A DNA stretch of 64,000 bases from the NCBI RefSeq assembly GCF_019249655.2, contig NZ_CP137557.1:2017001-2081000 (forward strand), read 5' to 3'. Below are positions 41,282 to 51,928 of the stretch, in pieces (the first letter of the stretch is position 1; every line of letters starts with the position of its first letter). The stretch comes from Segatella copri (GTDB taxonomy: Bacteria > Bacteroidota > Bacteroidia > Bacteroidales > Bacteroidaceae). The notes under the pieces are model-generated. The model was given only the letters and a program-made list of their open reading frames with translations, did no database searches and was not told where the DNA came from. The position numbers and the translations under genes are program-made.

Positions 41282-42421
41282 TTATCCGTTTGCGATATTT
41301 CCAAACAAATCGAATGAGGCATCCCAATCTTTCCAGACTGGCTCTCTGCCCAATTCCTTCAATCTCGCATTGATTACCTTGGCGGTACGCTCATCGCTCA
41401 CGGTGAACTGCTCCAATGCCTGAGGATAAGTATGGTAACCACCAGGATTTACCTTTGATTCTGCCGACATGGTGGTGACACCCAGTGTTGCCATGTTGTC
41501 ACGGATGTAGGCAGGCTCACGAGTAGAGTAGGAGATATCTACATCGTGGTCGAAGATACGCATGGCGAAAGTAGCCTGTGCCAACTGCTTGTCTGTCATG
41601 AAGCAGTTTGGCTGGAAACCTTCGTTCTGTGCAGGGCGCATACGAGGGAAGTTCACGCTGTACTTGGTCTTCCAGTAGTGCTTCTGAAGGTAGCGCAGAT
41701 GATGAGCCATCATCACTACATCCGTGCGCCACTCCTTCTCCAGACCGATGAGCACACCCATACCGATGCTGTGAACTCCTGCCATACCCATGCGGTCGAA
41801 ACCATCGCAACGCCACTCAAACTTGCTCTTCATGCCACGTGGGTGGTAGAGCTTGTAGTGCTCGTGGTTGTAGGTCTCCTGGAAACAGATGACACCGTTC
41901 ATACCATGGTCGGCGAGGGTCTTGTAATCCTCAGTAGAGAGCGGCATCACCTCAATCTTCACGTTAGAGAAATACTTCTTGGCGATGTCGATGGCCTTGG
42001 CAAGATAAGGGGTGCCAGCCTTTGCCGGGTTCTCGCCCGTAACGAGAAGGATGTTCTCGAATGGAGCCAACTGCTTGATTGCCTTGTACTCGTTCTCAAT
42101 CTGCTCTGGGGTGAGGATGGTGCGGGCCATCGGATTCTCACGATGGAAACCGCAATACACGCAGGAGTTTGAGCATGAATTGGTGATGTAGAGAGGAATG
42201 AACATCGACATGGTCTTGCCGAAGCGCTCCTCGGTATATTTGCGGGAAAGACGCGCCATTACCTCCAGGTATGGTTCGGCTGCCGGTGAAATCAGCGCCA
42301 TGAAGTCGTTCACATCGCAATGGTCCTTGGCAAGGGCACGACGCACATCGTTATCGGTCATTCGAGCAATGCGCTCCGTGGTCTCCTCCCAACTGATATT
42401 CTTTAATTCGTCTGAAAACAT
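41282..42421 (-). CDS. thiH: 2-iminoacetate synthase (tyrosine lyase)
   Basis: This 379-residue radical SAM enzyme has the 4Fe-4S motif CSNSCVYC (C-x3-C-x2-C, about residues 83-90). It cleaves tyrosine to p-cresol and dehydroglycine for the thiazole of thiamine. The gene follows thiC by 4 bp and is the last of the thi operon. It does the job that ThiO performs in aerobes, so the pathway here is the anaerobic type. No thiF gene follows, unlike many Bacteroidota thi operons. Confidence 0.95.
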   Translation of the reverse strand: MFSDELKNISWEETTERIARMTDNDVRRALAKDHCDVNDFMALISPAAEPYLEVMARLSRKYTEERFGKTMSMFIPLYITNSCSNSCVYCGFHRENPMARTILTPEQIENEYKAIKQLAPFENILLVTGENPAKAGTPYLAKAIDIAKKYFSNVKIEVMPLSTEDYKTLADHGMNGVICFQETYNHEHYKLYHPRGMKSKFEWRCDGFDRMGMAGVHSIGMGVLIGLEKEWRTDVVMMAHHLRYLQKHYWKTKYSVNFPRMRPAQNEGFQPNCFMTDKQLAQATFAMRIFDHDVDISYSTREPAYIRDNMATLGVTTMSAESKVNPGGYHTYPQALEQFTVSDERTAKVINARLKELGREPVWKDWDASFDLFGNIANG

Positions 42422-42425
42422 TTTC

Positions 42426-44153
<1,728 letters not shown>

Positions 44154-44204
44154 CTAGACTATGTATTATATATATAATAATGTATATAATATAATAATGT
44201 GTAA

Positions 44205-44978
44205 TTAGTCGTTGAGGAATGCGGTGAGTGGAGAACTTGCCTCGGCACAATCGCTGATGGCTCCGAGACCTGCCTCGTAAGCACGGCGACCGCATACCAC
44301 TGCCTCCTTGAATGCCTTAGCCATTTCTACTGGGTCTCCGGCTACGGCGATGGCTGTGTTGACCAAGCAAGCGCTGGCACCCATCTCCATGGCCTCGGCT
44401 GCGTGGCTAGGCGCACCGATACCTGCATCTACTACCACAGGAACTGTAGCCTGCTCGATGATGATCTGCAGGAAGTCCTTCATTCTCAAACCCTTGTTGG
44501 TACCGATAGGTGCAGCGAGTGGCATCACGGTAGCGGCACCAGCCTCTTCGAGGTGCTTGCAGAGGGTAGGGTCTGCCTGGCAATATGGCAATACCACGAA
44601 ACCGAGCTTTACCAGTTTCTCGGTAGCCTTCAGAGTCTCGATAGAGTCTGGAAGAAGATAGCGAGGATCTGGGTGGATTTCGAGCTTGAGCCAGTTGGTT
44701 CCGAAAGCCTCGCGAGCCATCTGTGCTGCGAATACAGCCTCCTCGGCGTTGCGCACGCCACTGGTGTTAGGAAGAAGCTGGATATTTGGGTTCTGCACGA
44801 TATGAGAGAGCAGGTCGTCCTGCTTGTCTTCGAGTTCGATACGCTTCATGGCAACGGTTACCATTTCTGTTTCAGAAGCCTTGATGGCTTCTGCCATGAG
44901 CTGGTTGTTGTTGAACTTTCCTGTTCCGAGGAAGAGGCGGGAGTTGAACTCTCGTCCTGCAATTACTAATTTTTCCAT
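44205..44978 (-). CDS. thiG: Thiazole synthase
   Basis: This 257-residue TIM-barrel enzyme opens [20 protein letters not shown], with the Schiff-base Lys in VTVAMKRIE (about residue 46) and the phosphate-binding [12 protein letters not shown] near residue 190. It joins deoxyxylulose phosphate, ThiS-thiocarboxylate and dehydroglycine to make the thiazole phosphate. A 250-bp gap rich in palindromes separates it from thiE. Confidence 0.95.
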   Translation of the reverse strand: MEKLVIAGREFNSRLFLGTGKFNNNQLMAEAIKASETEMVTVAMKRIELEDKQDDLLSHIVQNPNIQLLPNTSGVRNAEEAVFAAQMAREAFGTNWLKLEIHPDPRYLLPDSIETLKATEKLVKLGFVVLPYCQADPTLCKHLEEAGAATVMPLAAPIGTNKGLRMKDFLQIIIEQATVPVVVDAGIGAPSHAAEAMEMGASACLVNTAIAVAGDPVEMAKAFKEAVVCGRRAYEAGLGAISDCAEASSPLTAFLND

Positions 44979-45024
44979 TTTTTTGTATTGTTATTTTTAA
45001 ATGTTTTCTATTTGAATCCCTTCA

Positions 45025-45205
45025 TCCGCCAGGCGTTCCGACGGATTTGCAATCCGTCGTTAAAAAATGTTCGACCACTTAAACCTGGGGATTTGTAATC
45101 CCCTTATCAACCTAGTTTGCTGCGGATTTCAAATCCGCAGATCTTAAATAGGTTGGGACCTTTTTTTTACGCCGGATTTCAAATCCGGCGGGACGCCTAG
45201 CGGGC
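45025..45205. repeat. Cluster of four GGATTT/AAATCC palindromes inside the thi operon
   Basis: Four mini-palindromes follow one another: ACGGATTTGCAATCCGT, GGGGATTTGTAATCCCC, CTGCGGATTTCAAATCCGCAG and CGCCGGATTTCAAATCCGGCG. They are enclosed by outer arms CGCCAGGCGTTCC and GGGACGCCTAGCG. The array lies between thiE and thiG and would form a multi-hairpin mRNA structure. Single members occur at 25316-25364 and inside the biotin carrier gene at 60890-60914. Confidence 0.75.
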
Positions 45206-45233
45206 TTTGTCTTTTCTGGACGCCTAGCGTTGC

Positions 45234-45884
45234 TTATCTGAATTCCCTCATCATTTCCATGATGTCATGGGTTTCTGATGCCGGATCCTTGGCGTTGAGG
45301 ATGCAGCCGCTGAGGGCGATGCCGTTAACTCCCGTCTTCATGATTTCGGGGATATCCTCCTTGGTGATGCCACCGATGGCAACGATTGGGATATCGATAT
45401 TTTCTGCCTTCATCTTCTGGATGATTTCTCGGTATCCTTCAAGACCGAGGATAGGAGAGAGCTTCTCCTTGGTGGTGGTGAAGCGGAACGGACCGCAACC
45501 GATGTAATCGGCACCAGCCTCATAGTGAGCCTTTATATCCTCGAAGGTATTTGCCGTACCACCGATGATGAAGTCGTCGCCCAGAATCTTGCGGGCTTCG
45601 GCAATCGGCATATCGTTCTTGCCCAGATGCACGCCGTCGGCACCCACCTCTTTCACCAGTTCCACACGGTCGTCGATGATGAAGGTAACATTCATGATCT
45701 TGCACCATTCCTTGACCTTGTAGGCGATGGGGCGCACTTCATTATCAGAGGCATCCTTCATGCGGAGCTGGACCCATCTGCAGAGTCCCGTTATCGCCTC
45801 GTGGATGCCATCCAGGTAAGTCATCTTCTCATTCTGGTGAGAGATGAACTGCAGTTGAAAACTGTCTAAAGGTATTTTTGCCAT
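45234..45884 (-). CDS. thiE: Thiamine phosphate synthase
   Basis: This 216-residue TIM-barrel enzyme has VQLRMKDAS (pyrophosphate-binding), FIIDDRVELVKEVGADGVHLG near residue 70, GGTANTFED and the phosphate loop AIGGITKEDIPEI near residue 170. It couples HMP-PP with thiazole phosphate to give thiamine phosphate. The N terminus is ordinary. It lies 46 bp downstream of thiS. Confidence 0.93.
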   Translation of the reverse strand: MAKIPLDSFQLQFISHQNEKMTYLDGIHEAITGLCRWVQLRMKDASDNEVRPIAYKVKEWCKIMNVTFIIDDRVELVKEVGADGVHLGKNDMPIAEARKILGDDFIIGGTANTFEDIKAHYEAGADYIGCGPFRFTTTKEKLSPILGLEGYREIIQKMKAENIDIPIVAIGGITKEDIPEIMKTGVNGIALSGCILNAKDPASETHDIMEMMREFR

Positions 45885-45930
45885 AGCCCTATAAACTATA
45901 AACTAAAAACTATAAACTAAAAACTATACC

Positions 45931-46128
45931 TTATCCTCCGCAGAATGCCTTGACGATCACGATGTCGGCACCCTCCTGGATAAGACGGTTTTCCCATTCA
46001 TCACGTGGCACCATCTCGTTGCTGATGGCTACAGCGCAGCCTGTGGCTGGAAGGTCGAGCTCCTGTGCAAGTTCCTTTACGGTCTTTGCCTGAGTCTCTG
46101 TCTCTTTGTTGTTGATCATTACTTTCAT
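45931..46128 (-). CDS. thiS: Sulfur-carrier protein ThiS
   Basis: This 65-residue ubiquitin-fold protein ends in Gly-Gly (AFCGG), the site of thiocarboxylate formation. It opens MKVMINNKETETQ and has LAQELDLPATGCAVAISNEM. It is the first gene of the operon. Its usual adenylyltransferase ThiF is not encoded in this operon, so activation must come from elsewhere. A TPP riboswitch precedes it. Confidence 0.93.
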   Translation of the reverse strand: MKVMINNKETETQAKTVKELAQELDLPATGCAVAISNEMVPRDEWENRLIQEGADIVIVKAFCGG

Positions 46129-46237
46129 AATTTTCCTATATTTACATTTATATACTTCAACTTTGTAAACACGGGTACATTTCTGAAAGATTCTTCGCTT
46201 CTTGCCAGAAAGAAGCAGATGGGATTGTACTTAAAAT

Positions 46238-46316
46238 CAGTTTCCTGCGTCAGCATTACCTGCATCAGGTTCAATGGGTATAATCTCAGCCGAATCTATC
46301 AGCACCCCGTGATAAC
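46238..46316 (-). ncRNA. TPP riboswitch
   Basis: On the minus strand the THI-box elements are present in order: GGGGTGCT, CTGAGA near ATTATACCC, ATTGAACCTGATGCAGGTAATGC-like core and GACGCAGGAAAC. Pairing arms and order match the TPP aptamer. The ATG of thiS is 110 bp downstream, leaving room for a control hairpin. A -7 element TACTTTTG lies at 46323-46330. It would switch off the thi operon when TPP is bound. Confidence 0.96.
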
Positions 46317-46445
46317 TGAATGCAAAAGTAAAGAGAAAATCTGAGATAGACGATAAATTGACAGAAATTTAATCTATATTAACTGAAAGTGATGAGTTTT
46401 TGAAGACGTTATGGCAGATGAAGGCATGAGGTTTGGAAAAGACAC

Positions 46446-46481
46446 AAAAAAAGCGTGCAAGAAACTGATTCCTGCACGCTT
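46446..46481 (-). terminator. Terminator of the small-peptide transcript
   Basis: On the minus strand AAGCGTGCA pairs with TGCACGCTT around GGAATCAGTTTCT, followed by TTTTTT. It lies 92 bp after the stop codon of the 39-residue peptide, defining a short transcript from the promoter near 47016. Confidence 0.85.
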
Positions 46482-46572
46482 CCGGTATATCGTAACGTAA
46501 TTACATTCATTTAAGAAGATGCTTTAACTTGGTGCATCTTAACCACTTTTCTAACTCTCTTCGAGGAGGGGG

Positions 46573-46692
46573 TTATGCGCAAGCGCAACCACGACCTCTA
46601 CTGATAGCCTCGCCATATATTGTCATGGCGTTCATGTAGTTATCAATGAAAGCCTTCAAAGCCTTCTTGATAGTGTTCATCAAATTTTTCAT
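46573..46692 (-). CDS. Small peptide, 39 aa, ending GRGCACA
   Basis: The frame begins at ATG 46692 and ends TAA 46573-46575. It opens MKNLMNTIKKALKAFIDNYM, a basic amphipathic helix, then YGEAISRGRGCACA. Two Cys in the last four residues and a Gly-Arg stretch are unusual. No family recognised. The run of Asn/Ile/Lys-type helix followed by a short Cys tail could suit a modified-peptide precursor, a membrane-active peptide or a small regulator. It shares a transcript with the 29-residue peptide upstream, with a promoter-like TACCTTTG and a good terminator, which argues that it is real. Confidence 0.6.
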   Translation of the reverse strand: MKNLMNTIKKALKAFIDNYMNAMTIYGEAISRGRGCACA

Positions 46693-46784
46693 AACTGTTA
46701 TCCTTTCTCTTTAATCATGTTAATACTTGGGCTTCTGTTAGCCCTTTTTCATTTTTCAACAACTTCAACAAGGTGATGGAGTAA

Positions 46785-46874
46785 TTACTTACCCATCTCG
46801 ATGTGGTTGTTTACATTGATTGCCTTTGCAATCATCACTGCTACTACTGCAAGTGCCATTACTGTTGTCATCAT
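46785..46874 (-). CDS. Small hydrophobic peptide, 29 aa
   Basis: Opens MMTTVMALAVVAVMIAKAIN and ends NNHIEMGK: one hydrophobic helix, with a short polar tail. Two successive ATG codons (46874, 46871) may start it. It lies 92 bp upstream of the 39-residue peptide on the same strand. A likely transcript starts near 47005, so the leader is ~130 nt. Family unknown; small single-span proteins or type I toxins look like this. Confidence 0.55.
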   Translation of the reverse strand: MMTTVMALAVVAVMIAKAINVNNHIEMGK

Positions 46875-47012
46875 AATTTTTTCCTTTCTCTGTTTTTTGG
46901 TGGAGCCGTCGTGTTTCGGACTCCTGTTTCACATATTATCCTGTAACAATCTCTCTTACCTGAAACCTTCCGTCCTGATTGCTCAGAACTTGTTGTTTCT
47001 TCTTTTCGAGTG

Positions 47013-47020
47013 CAAAGGTA
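47013..47020 (-). promoter_or_regulatory. -7 promoter element of the small-peptide transcript
   Basis: Minus-strand TACCTTTG. The -33 is not clear (GTTG at 47043-47046). The other sequence in 46875-47195 shows no coding frame that I can support. Confidence 0.55.
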
Positions 47021-47195
47021 ATGCCTTTTTTTTGAATATCAGCAACAATGGCATGACAAAATGATGAAAAACGACCTTTTTTTGACTCACGTCAAGAAGT
47101 GGCAGTCGGGGGCTTGATGCAGGTCAACTACTGTCACCCCATCAGCTCATTTTGTCGTTGTTTTCTCTGTTTTTCTAGTTTTTCTGCCTCTTTTC

Positions 47196-47969
47196 CTACT
47201 TTACGTACTTCAGAATCTCCTTGCTCTTCCTGCTTTTCCTGGCAGGCAGCGGCATGAATCCCTCGGTAAGTCCCGTCTTGTCGGTCATTGCCTGGAACAC
47301 GGCGGCGGCATAATCTGCCAGTTTCAGTTTCCTGAGTTCCTCGTTGATGGCATCCTCATCATAATTGTCTGCATATAATAAGGTATGCAGGTCGTCGAGA
47401 TAGCTTTGCGGAATGTTCTGATGCGGCATGCGGCTCTGTATTTGCATAATTTGGGCAATGATGGGCTGCTCCGTCTGCTTGGCGATGGCTTCTGCCTTGC
47501 GCTGCTCGTAGTCGGAGAGGGTAGTGAGGCTGGTGTCGTTCCAGTCGTGCATCATGCCGTCGAGGGTGGTGAGATGACTGTAGCCGAAGTATCGGGTCAG
47601 GATGACGCGGTTGTTCCAGCCCAGTTTCATCAGATAGTTTCTCTCCATCGGCGTGCTCGCCACCAGCAGGTTGGCATGCTTGTACATGCTCTTCTGGTAC
47701 ATCAGGGTCTGCATCAGGCGCTTCAGATGCGGATTCTGGCGATTGCGCTCGGAGATGTCGCCCAGTGGGCAAACGATGTATGGGATACCCATCTTGCGCG
47801 ATTTGCTGGCAAGTTGGGCACCCTTTCTTGTCCATGCTCCGAATATCAACACTATGTCGGCATCTGCCAGGTTCTGGCAGATGTCAAACTTCTGGTTCAA
47901 TGCTTCGATGTAAGGTAGATACATCTGAAGCATTTTCTTCTCCTTGGAAATGAACAAATAGATTCTCAT
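47196..47969 (-). CDS. Glycosyltransferase-like protein (Rossmann N terminus)
   Basis: This 257-residue protein opens MRIYLFISKEKKMLQMYLPY and has the beta-alpha pattern of GT-B transferases: IVLIFGAWTRKGAQLASKSR, IPYIVCPLGDIS and LLVASTPMERNYLMKLGW. The GT-B C-terminal nucleotide-sugar domain is not evident, and the last ~90 residues are helical and basic. It lies 24 bp downstream of the GT2 gene, so a shared role in cell-surface glycan is inferred. I do not claim its substrate. Confidence 0.6.
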   Translation of the reverse strand: MRIYLFISKEKKMLQMYLPYIEALNQKFDICQNLADADIVLIFGAWTRKGAQLASKSRKMGIPYIVCPLGDISERNRQNPHLKRLMQTLMYQKSMYKHANLLVASTPMERNYLMKLGWNNRVILTRYFGYSHLTTLDGMMHDWNDTSLTTLSDYEQRKAEAIAKQTEQPIIAQIMQIQSRMPHQNIPQSYLDDLHTLLYADNYDEDAINEELRKLKLADYAAAVFQAMTDKTGLTEGFMPLPARKSRKSKEILKYVK

Positions 47970-47993
47970 CGTTTTTTTCTCTTTAATAATGTT

Positions 47994-49205
47994 TTATAAC
48001 TTATGACTTGTAAAGTCATTCTTGTCTGCTCGCCAGTATCTCATCTTGTTGGCGAGATTGCGCCAGATGATGCCATACTCCAGGAATGGCAACTTGAAGA
48101 TGGCAATGTCGTCGTCAAAGTGCTTGATGGCCTTGTTGGCGATGATCATGCGGAGGATGAAGAGCAGCAGCAGGGCGAAACCTGCGATGCCAGTCAGAAT
48201 CCAATTCTGCATGAAGATGGCGTATGCCAATACGGCAATCGATGCCAGCAGACTGAGATGAGGCATCAGATGGTCGAAGAACATCAGGGTGCGCATGCTG
48301 GCAGCACGCTCCAGACTCTTCAGGGATGCCTGGTGATAGAGGTGGGCATTGTGCCAAGCCTTGTTGGTTGGCTCATCACGGGTGAGCCAGGCATCGCAAT
48401 CCAATTCTACGGCTGTATCGCCGAATGCGGCATACTTGTTTACCAGGAAGTCGTATTCGCCACGCACATACTCCAGGTTGCCCTGGTAGCCCTGTTCGCG
48501 CATGAAGTCGCTCTTGCGGAACGCCACGTTGGGCATGTGACTGCGATAGCCATAACTGTGCTGGGCACGGCGAAGCAGATAGAATGCCTTGCGGATGCTG
48601 TCGAAGCGGCGAACGCTCTTGGTCTCGTTGTCCAGACTTACGTATCCCAGAACCAGATGGTTAGGGTCCTGGCAGTTGCGTGCCATGGTGGTCAGCCACT
48701 TGTCGTTCTCCGGCTTGCAGGTAGGCTCGGTGAGGATAATCCACTCATACTTAGCCGCCTTTACGCCCAGCGTAATCTGCAGCTTCTTGCGGCTCATGTA
48801 GCGGGAACTCTCAGGGATATACGTATAGTATAGGTGAGGGTTCTCGGCAGCCATGCGCTTCAGATAGTCCTGCGTCTCGCCATCCGTGCTCTGGCAAACC
48901 ACGATTACCTGGTAATCGGCGGCATGCTTCTGGTTCAGGAACATCGGAAGGTTACGCTCCAGTTCCGGAAGGTTGTCGTGGGCAGTAATCAATACGGAAA
49001 CGGGAACATTCGCACCGCTTTCTACTTCGGATGATTTTGATTCATTGCTTGAACCATCTTCTGTAACTCCCTTAGAATCAACATCTGCTTCCTCTATCTC
49101 CGGAAAGCGCAACGAGCGCAGAAATGGATTTATCAGCGATCCGAGGATTGCCAATAAAACCACCACTGCGCCTGCTATGATAGTAGTTAAACTAATTGTC
49201 ATCAT
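47994..49205 (-). CDS. Membrane-bound family 2 glycosyltransferase
   Basis: About 403 residues from ATG 49205; a TTG upstream at 49226 extends it by 7 residues. It has an N-terminal hydrophobic span (TTIIAGAVVVLLAILGSLIN), a GT2 core (VSVLITAHDNLPELERNLPM, VVCQSTDG, ILTEPTCKPEN, EYDFLVNKYA), and C-terminal spans (LLASIAVLAYAIFM, ILTGIAGFALLLLF). Typical for addition of a sugar to a lipid or glycan at the inner membrane. An acidic-Ser insert (VTEDGSSNESKSSEVESG) lies between span and core. It is the third from last in the long his-lys run. Confidence 0.78.
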   Translation of the reverse strand: MMTISLTTIIAGAVVVLLAILGSLINPFLRSLRFPEIEEADVDSKGVTEDGSSNESKSSEVESGANVPVSVLITAHDNLPELERNLPMFLNQKHAADYQVIVVCQSTDGETQDYLKRMAAENPHLYYTYIPESSRYMSRKKLQITLGVKAAKYEWIILTEPTCKPENDKWLTTMARNCQDPNHLVLGYVSLDNETKSVRRFDSIRKAFYLLRRAQHSYGYRSHMPNVAFRKSDFMREQGYQGNLEYVRGEYDFLVNKYAAFGDTAVELDCDAWLTRDEPTNKAWHNAHLYHQASLKSLERAASMRTLMFFDHLMPHLSLLASIAVLAYAIFMQNWILTGIAGFALLLLFILRMIIANKAIKHFDDDIAIFKLPFLEYGIIWRNLANKMRYWRADKNDFTSHKL

Positions 49206-49266
49206 TTCTTTTTTTCTCGTAATCAAGAAATATCTTTTAACTGTAAACTCTTAACTCTTAGCTGAA

Positions 49267-50424
49267 TTAAAAGTCTTCTGTGATATAGCCCTTTGGCAAC
49301 TGGCGGCAGTTGTACTGGCTCGCCATGATTTCACCATACGCTCCGGCTGAACGGAGGGCGATGAGGTCGCCACGATGGGTCTTGTTCAAATCAATCGCCT
49401 TGGCGAATACATCGCTCGACTCGCAGATAGGACCTACCACATCGTATGTCTCAACAGGTTCGTCGCTAGAGATGTTCTCTATCTTATGATATGCCTGATA
49501 GAGGGCAGGGCGAATCAGATCGGTCATACCCGCATCAACGATGGCAAACTGCTTGGCTGTGCCCTGCTTGATATAGAGGGTCTTGGTGATGAGCGAACCC
49601 ATCTGACCTACCACGGCACGACCCAGCTCGAAGTGGAGCTTCTGGCCATCGCGCAGCTTCAGTTTCTTGGCGTATGTATCGAAGTAATCCTTGAAGTCTG
49701 GGATAGGCACACGGTTTGGATGGTTGTAATCGATACCCAATCCACCGCCTACATTAATGTTCTTTACTACGATGTGATGAGCCTCCAGCTGGTTCTGCAG
49801 CTCGTTGATGCGGTTGCAGAGAGCCTCGAAGTCACCCATGTCAAGTATCTGACTGCCAATGTGGAAATGGAGACCCAGGAACTTGATGTTCTTCATTTTT
49901 GCAGCCTCCTCGATGACGCTCTCCATGTCGCGCATGGCGATACCAAACTTGTTTTCTGCCAAGCCCGTAGTGATGTTGGCATGTGTATGCGCACCTACAT
50001 CCGGGTTGATGCGGAAGCACACCTGGGCTATCTTGTTCTTCTTCTCGGCAAGTTCGTTGATGATTTCCAGCTCAGGGATGCTTTCTACGTTGAAGCAGAA
50101 AATATCCTTGTCCAATCCAAGATTGATTTCCCAATCACTCTTGCCTACGCCTGCATATACAATCTTGTTGGCAGGGAAACCTGCGTTGATGGCTGCCTGA
50201 ATCTCTCCTCCGCTCACACAGTCGGCACCCAGACCAGCCTGGCAGATGATGTTGAGCACCTTAGGGTTGGCGTTTGCCTTCACGGCATAGTGAACCTCAA
50301 AGCCCTCGTGCTTGTCTGCCTCCTGGTTGATGGCCTTCAAGGTCTGGCGCAACACGTTGGTGTCGTAGTAGTAGAACGGAGTCTGTATCTCCTGAAACTT
50401 ATCTATCGGAAATGTTCCTTTCAT
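49267..50424 (-). CDS. lysA: Diaminopimelate decarboxylase
   Basis: This 385-residue fold-type III PLP enzyme has its PLP lysine in HYAVKANANP (Lys49). Other blocks are VSGGEIQAAINAGF, LGLHFHIGSQI and NVGGGLGIDY, then CESSDVFAKAIDL with the substrate-side Cys near residue 330. It removes carbon dioxide from meso-diaminopimelate to give lysine. It lies downstream of lysC with a 141-bp gap that contains a heptamer repeat also found inside the biotin carrier gene. Confidence 0.95.
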   Translation of the reverse strand: MKGTFPIDKFQEIQTPFYYYDTNVLRQTLKAINQEADKHEGFEVHYAVKANANPKVLNIICQAGLGADCVSGGEIQAAINAGFPANKIVYAGVGKSDWEINLGLDKDIFCFNVESIPELEIINELAEKKNKIAQVCFRINPDVGAHTHANITTGLAENKFGIAMRDMESVIEEAAKMKNIKFLGLHFHIGSQILDMGDFEALCNRINELQNQLEAHHIVVKNINVGGGLGIDYNHPNRVPIPDFKDYFDTYAKKLKLRDGQKLHFELGRAVVGQMGSLITKTLYIKQGTAKQFAIVDAGMTDLIRPALYQAYHKIENISSDEPVETYDVVGPICESSDVFAKAIDLNKTHRGDLIALRSAGAYGEIMASQYNCRQLPKGYITEDF

Positions 50425-50528
50425 TTCGCTTATTCTTAAATTAATATCTTATTATAGTTAAATCAGAAAATCCAACTTATGGTTAAGTCAGAAAATCCAA
50501 CGAAGAGTGGACAGGAAGCATTACATTA

Positions 50529-50563
50529 GAATTCTTCACTCTTCACTCTTCGTTCTTCACTTA
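50529..50563. repeat. 35-bp CTTCACT-type heptamer repeat between lysA and lysC
   Basis: The tract GAATTCTTCACTCTTCACTC and the rest of the 35 bases is made of CTTCACT/CTTCGTT heptamers. It is identical over 35 bp to 60948-60982 inside the biotin carrier gene. Confidence 0.9.
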
Positions 50564-50565
50564 CA

Positions 50566-51885
50566 TTACTTCTCGAACAATACGTTGCTCAAGTTCTGCA
50601 ATGCCTGCTTCTTATCCTTCTCCTTGATGAGGAATGAGATGTTGTAGTTGGAACCACCGTAAGAAATCATGCGCACTGGGATGTTCTTCATAGCATCGGT
50701 AGCGATAGTCTCGAAGCCTACGTTGCTCCAATCCAGGTCACCTACCACGCAGATGATACACATGTCTGAATCTACGGTCACTGTACCATACTTCTTCAGC
50801 TCGTTCACGATGTCGTTGAGGTGAGCGTCGTTATCGATACTCATGCTCACACCTACCTCAGATGTTGCAATCATGTCGATTGGAGTCTGGTAGCTCTCGA
50901 AAATCTCGAATACCTTGCGCAGGAAACCTGTGGCGAGCAACATGCGGCTACTCTTGATCTTGATGGCTGTGATGTTGTCCTTGGCAGCCACTGCCTTGAT
51001 CTTGCCACGTACGATAACATTGTCGATGATGGTACCGTCTGCCTTAGGATCCATGGTGTTCTTCAGGCGAACTGGGATGCCGGCATACTTGGCTGGCTGA
51101 ACACAGGTAGGGTGGAGAATCTTGGCACCGAAGTAAGCCAACTCGGCAGCCTCCTCGAAGTTCAGTTGGCGAACTGCCTCAGTGTGCTCTACGACACGAG
51201 GGTCGTTGTTGTGCATACCGTCGATGTCGGTCCAGATCTGAATCTCGTCAGCTGGCAGGGCTGCACCGATAAGAGATGCGGTGTAGTCGCTACCACCACG
51301 CTGCAGGTTGTCGATCTCGCCGTAAGCGTTGCGGCAGATGAAGCCCTGGGTGATATAAATCTGGTAGCCCTCGTTCTGCTCCATGATGGCAGCCAACTTC
51401 TCCTTGATATACTGTGGGTCTGGCTCTGCGTTCTTATCTGTGCGCATGAAGTCTAAAGCGTTGAGCAATACAGCCTTTACGCCCTGTTCCTTCAAGTAGT
51501 TTACAACCATGTTGGTGCTCATCATCTCGCCCTGAGCCACGATGCTCTTCTCCTCGAAAGAAGTGAAGAGGTCTTTGGTGAAAGAGCGGAGATAGTTGAA
51601 CTCGCCCTGCAAGAACTCGCGTGTGGTCTGCTTCATCTCCTCGGTAGAGTAGAGCTCTTCCACGTGCTGCATGTATTTCTTCTCCAAGTTGTTGATTACC
51701 TCGTTGGCGCCCTCTGGGTTCTTCTTGTAAAGATAGTCAGAGATTTCAACGAGAGAGTTTGTTGTACCGCTCATCGCAGACAATACGATGAAAGTTGGTT
51801 CACCTGATTCTGTAACCAAAGAGGCTACTCCCTTCATGCGCTCTGGTGAGCCTACAGAAGTACCTCCGAATTTCATTACCTTCAT
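50566..51885 (-). CDS. lysC: Aspartate kinase
   Basis: This 439-residue monofunctional aspartokinase starts MKVMKFGGTSVG (KFGGTS for ATP/aspartate). Further motifs are GRGGSDYTA-like QRGGSDYTASLIG and DGMHNNDPR-type in IDGMHNNDPRVV. Two ACT domains make up the last ~140 residues (VAAKDNITAIKIKS, then VDSDMCIICVVGDL), suggesting feedback by an amino acid, commonly lysine. It makes aspartyl phosphate for lysine, threonine and methionine. It is 43 bp downstream of the ftsE-like gene. Confidence 0.95.
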   Translation of the reverse strand: MKVMKFGGTSVGSPERMKGVASLVTESGEPTFIVLSAMSGTTNSLVEISDYLYKKNPEGANEVINNLEKKYMQHVEELYSTEEMKQTTREFLQGEFNYLRSFTKDLFTSFEEKSIVAQGEMMSTNMVVNYLKEQGVKAVLLNALDFMRTDKNAEPDPQYIKEKLAAIMEQNEGYQIYITQGFICRNAYGEIDNLQRGGSDYTASLIGAALPADEIQIWTDIDGMHNNDPRVVEHTEAVRQLNFEEAAELAYFGAKILHPTCVQPAKYAGIPVRLKNTMDPKADGTIIDNVIVRGKIKAVAAKDNITAIKIKSSRMLLATGFLRKVFEIFESYQTPIDMIATSEVGVSMSIDNDAHLNDIVNELKKYGTVTVDSDMCIICVVGDLDWSNVGFETIATDAMKNIPVRMISYGGSNYNISFLIKEKDKKQALQNLSNVLFEK

Positions 51886-51928
51886 AGTCGTAATATTATT
51901 TAAATGTTTGATTTTTATTGTTCTTTAA

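Noticed and set aside
46801..47064. Plus-strand reading frame over the small-peptide region
   Set aside because: It runs antisense to the 29-residue peptide and promoter, lacks a promoter of its own, and its hydrophobic composition is explained by the antisense frame.
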